Positions 7,265 to 11,803 of a stretch of DNA of 11,803 nt are shown piece after piece. Source of the stretch: JANPBY01 sp031430645 (GTDB taxonomy: Bacteria > Actinomycetota > Actinomycetes > DATJPE01); contig JANPBY010000108.1 in assembly GCA_031430645.1 (NCBI GenBank), positions 1 through 11,803 of the forward strand. Direction: 5' to 3'. Numbering within the stretch: position 1 is the stretch's first letter; every line of letters starts with the position of its first letter. The notes under the pieces are model-generated. The model had not been told where the DNA came from. It saw only the letters and a list, made by a program, of their open reading frames with translations, and did no database searches. A program made the translations under genes and the position numbers.

Positions 7265-8729
7265 TCGCGGGGTTGCCGAGCTCCGCGAGGACCCGAGGAA
7301 GTGCGTCAGCGACATCTCGGGCGGCAATGGGCCCGCCGCCCGAAGCCTGTGCAGCCGCGGCCCCATGCACCCACGCCCCCAACGAACCGGCGGCCATGGC
7401 GGACACCCCGCTCGCGAGCAACGCTGCGCAGATCCCACTGAGTACGTCTCCGGCGCCGGCCGTCGCCAACTCCGGCACACCGGTCGCTGACACCCGGACG
7501 GTACCGCCGGGGTCGGCGACCAGCGTGGTCGCGCCTTTGAGGAGGACGGTGACCCCGAACTGCTCGGCTGCAGCACGAACGTGCTGCAGGCGGCGCGCCT
7601 CCACCTCCGAGCGCTCGACGCCGAGCAACCGGGCGAGCTCACCGGCATGCGGCGTGAGCAAGGTGGAAGCCGGGCCGCGGTCTTTCAGCAGAACTGGGTC
7701 GTGCGTGAGAAGCGTCAGCGCATCGGCATCGAGCACGGTCGGCAAACCGGCGGCGAGCACGTCGGCCAGTCGGGTTCGGGCCTCGTCGTCCACCCCGATC
7801 CCCGGTCCGACCACCCATGCCTGAACCCGACCGACGGCCTGGGTCGGGTCCGTCCCTTCGAGCTCGGTCACGACGGCTTCGGGCCAGGCACGGCGGACGA
7901 CCTCCGCCACCCCGGCCGGCGCCGCGACCCGGACGTAGCCGCACCCGGACCTCTGTGCACCAGCAACGCAGAGCACCGCCGCCCCGGGGTAGTCAACGGA
8001 GCCGGCCAGCACGCCGACCGCACCGCGGGCGTACTTGTCGTCCGGCCGGCTAGCCCAGGGCCACCCCGCCCGCACGTCTTCCTCATCGACCCCCACGACT
8101 GACGGAGCACGCAATTGGAGCCCCAGGTCGATCAGCTCGAGGTGCCCGACGGAGCGAGCCCCCGGATCGATCAGCAGTCCCGGCTTGAGCGTCCCGAAAG
8201 TCACCGTCACGTCGGCGCGGACCACCGCCCCCTCGACGACGCCGGTCTCGGCGTCGACCCCACTCGGCACGTCGACGGCCACGATCAGCGCCGTCGGGCC
8301 GATCACGTCGAGCAGCCGTACGGCCTCCGGTCTCAACGCCCCACGGCCACCGATCCCCACGATCCCGTCGATCACCAGATCGGCATCCGCCAGCGCCGAC
8401 TCCGCATCGATCGCGACCCGACCACCGGCCGCCAGCAAGGCCGAGAGCCCGGGCGCGTACGACTCAGCCGCTAGCAAGACCGCATCAACCACTACACCCC
8501 TGCGGGCGAGCCGGGAACCAGCCACGAGAGCGTCACCCCCGTTGTTGCCTGATCCAGCGAGCAGCACCACGCGAGCGCCGTACGCCCGACCGATGCGCTC
8601 GGACAGCAAACGAAGGCACACGGTCGCAAGGCCAGTGGCTGCGCGTTCCATCAGGCCGCCGTCTGGGAGCACGTCGAGCAACTCCTGCTCGGCGCGACGC
8701 ACCTCGGCCACGTCATGGGCCCCTTGCAT
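7260..8729 (-). CDS. nnr: Bifunctional NAD(P)H-hydrate epimerase/dehydratase
   Basis: This metabolite-repair enzyme restores damaged NAD(P)H hydrates: the N-terminal YjeF_N domain (about 1-215) epimerises R-NAD(P)HX, and the C-terminal ribokinase-like domain (about 225-489) dehydrates the S form using ADP or ATP. The 489-residue length is right for the fusion. Epimerase motifs are GSGNNGGDALVA (59-70), Asp121 and AVDVPSGVDA (151-160). Dehydratase motifs are DKYARG (231-236), VVGPGIG (307-313), DADAL (334-338), LTPHAGE (358-364), LKGATTLV (397-404) and TAGAGDVLSG (423-432), where Asp428 is the probable catalytic base. The ATG shares one base with the acpS stop (TGATG), so the two are co-translated. 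The stop falls in a small hairpin facing the NylB-like gene. Confidence 0.96.
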   Translation of the reverse strand: MQGAHDVAEVRRAEQELLDVLPDGGLMERAATGLATVCLRLLSERIGRAYGARVVLLAGSGNNGGDALVAGSRLARRGVVVDAVLLAAESYAPGLSALLAAGGRVAIDAESALADADLVIDGIVGIGGRGALRPEAVRLLDVIGPTALIVAVDVPSGVDAETGVVEGAVVRADVTVTFGTLKPGLLIDPGARSVGHLELIDLGLQLRAPSVVGVDEEDVRAGWPWASRPDDKYARGAVGVLAGSVDYPGAAVLCVAGAQRSGCGYVRVAAPAGVAEVVRRAWPEAVVTELEGTDPTQAVGRVQAWVVGPGIGVDDEARTRLADVLAAGLPTVLDADALTLLTHDPVLLKDRGPASTLLTPHAGELARLLGVERSEVEARRLQHVRAAAEQFGVTVLLKGATTLVADPGGTVRVSATGVPELATAGAGDVLSGICAALLASGVSAMAAGSLGAWVHGAAAAQASGGGPIAARDVADALPRVLAELGNPAS

Positions 8730-9124
8730 CAGCCGTCTGCCGCCTCGAGAGAGCCTCGAGCAGATCCTTCGGCTGATCCTTCAGCGACCACCATGGCCGA
8801 GGCGATCCCCGCATCGTGGCTGATCGACAGGTGGATCTCGTTGACCCCCAGCCGGGTCACAAGGGCAGCGACAGTCCCGGTCACCACAAACGACGGTCGG
8901 CCGTCGCTGTCCTTGACGATCTCGGCGTCGACCCAGCGCAGGCCGGCTGGGGCGCCCAGCGCTTTGGCCAACGCCTCCTTCGCGGCGAAGCGACCAGCGA
9001 GCGAACCCGGCGGCAGGTGGGCCTCGTTGGGAGTGAACAACCGCTCCCGCAATCCCGAGGTGCGAGCAAGCGTCGCCTCGAAACGCTCGACGTCCACGAC
9101 GTCCACACCAATCCCCACGATCAC
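8729..9124 (-). CDS. acpS: Holo-[acyl-carrier-protein] synthase AcpS
   Basis: AcpS transfers 4'-phosphopantetheine from CoA to a serine of acyl carrier protein, activating it for fatty-acid synthesis. The 131 residues include the Mg-binding Asp8 in GIGVDVVDVERF, Glu50 in GRFAAKEALAKALG and SISHD (100-104) with His103, all standard for the short AcpS type. The last 17 residues are a low-complexity tail of Glu, Gly, Ser and Ala (EGSAEGSARGS) beyond the usual fold. The start is GTG at 9122-9124, six bases after a TAGGCT -10 box, so the mRNA is probably leaderless. Its TGA overlaps the nnr ATG by one base; acpS-nnr is a common actinobacterial pair. Confidence 0.95.
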   Translation of the reverse strand: MIVGIGVDVVDVERFEATLARTSGLRERLFTPNEAHLPPGSLAGRFAAKEALAKALGAPAGLRWVDAEIVKDSDGRPSFVVTGTVAALVTRLGVNEIHLSISHDAGIASAMVVAEGSAEGSARGSLEAADG

Positions 9125-9130
9125 CTGGCT

Positions 9131-9136
9131 AGCCTA
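9131..9136 (-). promoter_or_regulatory. acpS: -10 box TAGGCT of acpS-nnr, leaderless
   Basis: On the minus strand TAGGCT (9136-9131) is followed by six bases and then the acpS GTG at 9124. This is the spacing expected when transcription begins at the first base of the start codon. There is no Shine-Dalgarno. No properly spaced -35 is seen; a palindrome occupies that area. Confidence 0.6.
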
Positions 9137-9138
9137 GG

Positions 9139-9160
9139 TGCGCTCTCGATCAAGAGCGCA
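9139..9160. promoter_or_regulatory. Operator-like inverted repeat upstream of acpS
   Basis: TGCGCTCT (9139-9146) and AGAGCGCA (9153-9160) form a perfect 8-bp inverted repeat with a 6-bp spacer, starting two bases upstream of the acpS -10 box and spanning the spacer toward -35. A dimeric repressor or activator could bind here to control acpS-nnr. The symmetry is seen directly; a bound factor is inference. Confidence 0.4.
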
Positions 9161-9319
9161 GCAACGGGGTCACGGCGCCGGCTTCTGGGATCGACGAAGC
9201 CTTCTGCAGGGGTCGGCCGACGTGGCGCCCAATGTCGGGATATCGGGCGATCCGAGCCCTTCGATCGCCCGATATCCCGACATTCGACGGCTGATCGCGA
9301 GCTCCCCCGTCCAGAGGAT
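9161..9319. other. Non-coding spacer between acpS and the membrane protein gene
   Basis: The whole gap between acpS and the next gene is 195 bp. Its acpS-proximal end holds the promoter elements, and 9231-9284 the strong hairpin. Between them a weaker 6-bp repeat (GGCTTC 9180-9185, GAAGCC 9196-9201) is visible. I found no convincing small gene: open frames here lack family resemblance and cross the hairpin. Confidence 0.6.
9231..9284. terminator. Perfect 22-bp inverted repeat, probable terminator
   Basis: Positions 9231-9252 are the exact reverse complement of 9263-9284, with a 10-base loop. Each arm contains the self-complementary GATATC and a near-duplication of TCGGG. It lies 35 bp past the stop of the membrane-protein gene at the end of the glmS unit and well upstream of the acpS promoter, so a terminator protecting acpS-nnr is the simplest reading. 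It has no T-tract on either strand. Flanks show no target-site duplication. Confidence 0.7.
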
Positions 9320-9727
9320 TCAGTCGTCGGTGCCGACGCCGAAGGCCGCCACCAGCGCCAGCACCCCAGCCAGCACCCCCAGCCAAAGGCCTGGCCCCAC
9401 GTCGTTAGCGGAGATCCCCTCGATCCTTGGGTCCAGCGCCAGCCTTACGCCGAAGCCCATCGACACGGCCATCGCCAGCAAGGCTCCCGTGACCGCCCAG
9501 GCCCGCGAAATGAATACCGCGGCCACCAGGGCAAGGGCAGCCGCCAGCAACAGGGCCGCACCGCAGGACAGCCACCAGTCGTCGGTGCGCACGGTGTCGC
9601 CGCCGAACAGATAGGCGAGCGACACCTGCAGCCCGGTCAAGTCGGCGGTCCACACCAACGCGGCACTCGCGCCCGCAGCCGCGGTAGCAACGACCGCTAC
9701 CGGTCGACCCCATGTGAGCACGTTCAC
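9320..9727 (-). CDS. Small four-helix membrane protein, unknown function
   Basis: A 135-residue protein with four predicted membrane helices: about 8-27, 53-73, 75-95 and 111-130. The loop 28-52 (with LFGGDTVRTDDWW) and the loop 96-110 (with DPRIEG) are the only polar parts, and the protein ends in an acidic GTDD. I recognise no family. The GTG start shares one base with the glmS TAG stop (TAGTG); a second GTG two codons later is possible. The overlap implies it is translated after glmS from the same mRNA, and the hairpin at 9231-9284 would end that mRNA. Hydrophobic, low-complexity proteins are hard to assign, but the coupling and clean helices support a real gene. Confidence 0.75.
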   Translation of the reverse strand: MNVLTWGRPVAVVATAAAGASAALVWTADLTGLQVSLAYLFGGDTVRTDDWWLSCGAALLLAAALALVAAVFISRAWAVTGALLAMAVSMGFGVRLALDPRIEGISANDVGPGLWLGVLAGVLALVAAFGVGTDD

Positions 9728-11574
9728 TACTCCACCGTCACAGATTTGGCGAGGTTGCGTGGCTGATCGACGTCGAAACCCTTGAGCGTCGCGATCTCAC
9801 ACGCAAGCACCTGCAGCGGCACGGTCGCCACCAGCGGCTGCAACAACGTCGGCACCGCGGGGATCCGGATGATGTCGGAGGCGTACGGCGTGACGGTTTC
9901 GTCACCCACCTCGGCCAGGACGATGGTCCGTGCCCCGCGCGCCCGGATCTCCTGGATGTTGGAGACGATCTTGTCGTGCAGGGATCCCCGCGAATTTGGG
10001 GACGGAACAATGACCACCACTGGGAGCCCCTCTTCGATCAAGGCGATGGGGCCGTGCTTCAGCTCACCCGCGGCGAAGCCCTCCGCATGCATGTAGGCGA
10101 GCTCCTTGAGCTTGAGCGCACCCTCCAACGCCACCGGATAGCCGACGTGCCTCCCGAGGAAGAGGATCGCCTTCGCGTCGACCAGATCGAGAGCCAGCGC
10201 GCGCACCGGCTCGATGGTGTCGAGCACCATCTCCACCTTGTCGGGCATGGTCGCGAGTTCGGCGATGTGTGCGCGGATTTCTTCCTGCCACTTGTAGCCG
10301 CGCACCTGCGCCAAATAGAGCGCAACAAGCTGAACCGCGACGACCTGCGTCAAGAAGCCCTTGGTCGACGCGACCGCCACCTCGGGGCCGGCGTGGGTGT
10401 AGAGGACGGCGTCGGACTCCCGAGGGATCGTCGAGCCGTTCACATTGCAGATCGCGAGCACCCGGGCGCGCTGCTCACGCGCGTGCCGCAGCGCCATGAG
10501 CAGGTCCATGGTCTCCCCGCTCTGGCTGATCGCTATCACCAGCGTCGAGCGGCTCAGGATCGGGTCGCGATAGCGGAACTCAGAGGCGAGTTCGACCTCG
10601 CACGGGATCCGAGTCCAATGCTCGATGGCGTACTTCGCGATCAGCCCTGCGTGGTAGGCCGTCCCGCAGGCGATGATCACGATCTTGTCGACCTCGCGGA
10701 GCTCGGAGTCCGACAACCGCATCTCGTCCAGCGCCAACCGCCCGTCCACCCCGACCCGGCCGAGCAACGTGTCGGCGACCGCCCGTGGCTGCTCGGCGAT
10801 CTCCTTGGTCATGAACCACGGATGGCCGTCCTTCTCCGCCGCGGAGGCGTCCCAGTCGACGTGGTACTCCTTCACATCCGCCGGGCTGCCGTCGAAGTTC
10901 GTCACGATCACGGAGTCCTTGCGCAGCTCGACAACATGGTCCTGCCCGAGCTCGACGGCCTCGCGGGTGTAGGCGATGAAGGCTGCGACGTCAGAGCCGA
11001 GGAAGTTCTCGCCCTCGCCACGACCAACCACCAACGGGCTGTTGCGCCGGGCAGCCACGACCACATCCGGTGAATCAGCGTGCACGGCCACGAGGGTGAA
11101 GGCACCTTCCAACCGTCGGCTCAACCGGCGCATGGACTCCGCGAGGTCACCGCAGCCGGCGTATTCCTCTGCGAGCAGGTGCGCCGTCACCTCGGTGTCG
11201 GTGTCGCTGAGGAACTCGCGCCCACGCGCCTCCAGCTCTGCGCGCAGCATCGCGAAGTTCTCGATGATGCCGTTGTGGATGACGGCGACCCTTCCGCTCC
11301 CGTCGAGATGCGGGTGGGCGTTGCGGTCGTTCGGGGCGCCGTGGGTGGCCCAGCGGGTATGCCCGATCCCCACGGTCGAGGACGGCAGCGGCTCAGCCTC
11401 CAAAGCCGTCTCAAGATTGATCAACTTGCCGGCGCGCTTGGCGGTCGCGAGGTGTCCGTCGACGACGAGGGCAACTCCAGCGGAGTCATAGCCGCGGTAC
11501 TCCAGCCTTCGCAGGCCTCCGAGCACGACGTCTAACGCGGGCCGGTCACCGACGTAGCCCACGATGCCGCACAT
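9727..11574 (-). CDS. glmS: Glutamine--fructose-6-phosphate aminotransferase (isomerizing) GlmS
   Basis: GlmS makes glucosamine-6-phosphate from fructose-6-phosphate and glutamine, the first step toward UDP-GlcNAc. At 615 residues it is full length. The glutaminase domain (1 to about 240) starts with the nucleophile Cys2 (MCGIVGYVG) and has GHTRWATHG (71-79) and HNGIIENF (100-107). Two SIS domains follow, with ACGTAYHAG (302-310), SQSGET (350-355), STKGFLTQ (403-410) and EGALKLKELAYMHAEGF (484-500). HGP (507-509) and the terminal NLAKSVTVE, with Lys610 for sugar ring opening, are intact. Leu14 is coded by TTA (11533-11535), the only in-frame TTA I found in the window. A TACCCT -10 box lies seven bases before the ATG. 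No glmS ribozyme fits upstream. Confidence 0.98.
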   Translation of the reverse strand: MCGIVGYVGDRPALDVVLGGLRRLEYRGYDSAGVALVVDGHLATAKRAGKLINLETALEAEPLPSSTVGIGHTRWATHGAPNDRNAHPHLDGSGRVAVIHNGIIENFAMLRAELEARGREFLSDTDTEVTAHLLAEEYAGCGDLAESMRRLSRRLEGAFTLVAVHADSPDVVVAARRNSPLVVGRGEGENFLGSDVAAFIAYTREAVELGQDHVVELRKDSVIVTNFDGSPADVKEYHVDWDASAAEKDGHPWFMTKEIAEQPRAVADTLLGRVGVDGRLALDEMRLSDSELREVDKIVIIACGTAYHAGLIAKYAIEHWTRIPCEVELASEFRYRDPILSRSTLVIAISQSGETMDLLMALRHAREQRARVLAICNVNGSTIPRESDAVLYTHAGPEVAVASTKGFLTQVVAVQLVALYLAQVRGYKWQEEIRAHIAELATMPDKVEMVLDTIEPVRALALDLVDAKAILFLGRHVGYPVALEGALKLKELAYMHAEGFAAGELKHGPIALIEEGLPVVVIVPSPNSRGSLHDKIVSNIQEIRARGARTIVLAEVGDETVTPYASDIIRIPAVPTLLQPLVATVPLQVLACEIATLKGFDVDQPRNLAKSVTVE

Positions 11575-11581
11575 GGAGCCA

Positions 11582-11587
11582 AGGGTA
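11582..11587 (-). promoter_or_regulatory. glmS: -10 box TACCCT of glmS, leaderless
   Basis: On the minus strand TACCCT (11587-11582) is followed by seven bases and then the glmS ATG at 11574. The 46-bp gap to glmM and the lack of a Shine-Dalgarno directly before the ATG favour a glmS promoter producing a leaderless mRNA. No clear -35 is seen. Read-through from glmM remains possible. Confidence 0.5.
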
Positions 11588-11620
11588 CGGCTCAGGAGCC
11601 GGGGAACCGCTCAGTCGAGT

Positions 11621-11803
11621 TCAGTCCAGCGCGAGTTCGGTACGTACGACGTCGGCCAACCGTTGCGCCACCGAGGTGGCCAGCTCCTCAGACTCCGCCT
11701 CGACCATGACGCGTACGAGGTCTTCGGTGCCGCTCGGTCGCAGCAACACCCGGCCCCGGGCGCCGAGCTCCGCGTAGGCGGCCCCCACCCCACGCAGCAG
11801 GCC
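11621..11803 (-). CDS. glmM: Phosphoglucosamine mutase GlmM, C-terminal 60 residues (partial)
   Basis: The window edge cuts this gene; only the last 60 codons and the TGA (11621-11623) are present. GlmM converts glucosamine-6-phosphate to glucosamine-1-phosphate and works directly after GlmS in UDP-GlcNAc synthesis. The fragment starts GLLRGVGAAYAELGARGRVL and contains LLRPSGTEDLVRVMVEAES, the phosphate-binding loop of domain 4 in phosphohexomutases (RPSGTE at 22-27), then a helix to the C-terminus TELALD. Many GlmM proteins have Pro after RPSGTE; here it is Asp, a mild variation. The neighbouring glmS on the same strand supports GlmM over other phosphohexomutases. Confidence 0.93.
   Translation of the reverse strand, partial: GLLRGVGAAYAELGARGRVLLRPSGTEDLVRVMVEAESEELATSVAQRLADVVRTELALD

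Noticed and set aside
8741..8760. Paired CTCGAG motifs at the end of acpS
   Set aside because: Six-base palindromes of this kind are frequent in high-GC DNA, and these lie within the coding sequence for the low-complexity AcpS tail.
9231..9284. Miniature transposable element (MITE)
   Set aside because: The inverted repeat has only a 10-base interior and no flanking target-site duplication, so a hairpin or terminator is the simpler reading.
8816..9766. 316-residue plus-strand open frame
   Set aside because: It is antisense to acpS and the membrane protein gene and runs through the 22-bp inverted repeat; rich in Arg, Gln, His and Pro with no recognisable domain.
11575..11620. glmS ribozyme upstream of glmS
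   Set aside because: The 46-bp gap is far too short for the ribozyme, which is a Firmicutes feature, and a leaderless promoter fits the gap.

Overview
The window is high-GC actinobacterial DNA. Its gene order (glmM-glmS ... acpS-nnr ... alr-hydrolase-tsaE-tsaB-rimI-tsaD) is a conserved actinobacterial housekeeping neighbourhood. Sequence style (frequent GTG starts, TANNNT -10 boxes directly in front of start codons, hairpins without U-tracts) suggests a Nocardioides-like member of the Propionibacteriales, but genus is inference. I see no tRNA, rRNA, CRISPR array, insertion sequence, integrase or phage gene.

Layout from the right-hand end, reading the minus strand. The C-terminal 60 residues of GlmM are followed by GlmS, with a probable leaderless promoter between them; together they supply glucosamine-phosphate for peptidoglycan. 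A small four-helix membrane protein of unknown function overlaps the end of glmS by one base. It is followed by a 195-bp spacer with a perfect 22-bp hairpin. Next come acpS (holo-ACP synthase, apparently leaderless) and, overlapping it by one base, the fused NAD(P)HX epimerase/dehydratase nnr.

The middle of the window, about 5.35-7.24 kb, runs on the opposite strand. It holds a two-gene toxin-antitoxin module (ribbon-helix-helix antitoxin and PIN-domain toxin, 4-bp overlap, with an operator-like palindrome at the antitoxin start) and a gene strongly resembling NylB, the 6-aminohexanoate-dimer hydrolase of the class C beta-lactamase fold. This block looks like accessory cargo in the backbone, bounded by a divergent promoter region on the alr side and a small shared hairpin on the nnr side.

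The left half is one tightly coupled minus-strand operon: alr (alanine racemase), a membrane-anchored alpha/beta hydrolase, tsaE, tsaB, rimI, tsaD and a small ABM-like protein. Four of its junctions are 4-bp ATGA/GTGA overlaps. TsaB, TsaD and TsaE make the t6A37 modification of ANN-decoding tRNAs; RimI acetylates a ribosomal protein N-terminus; Alr makes D-alanine. The operon ends at a long near-perfect stem-loop (29 of 31 pairs), which also appears to contain the stop codon of a converging gene that enters from the left edge.

I found no convincing new system. The best leads are the two strong hairpins, the overlapping divergent promoter/operator between alr and the toxin-antitoxin module, the NylB-like hydrolase, the acpS promoter palindrome, and a lone TTA codon early in glmS.
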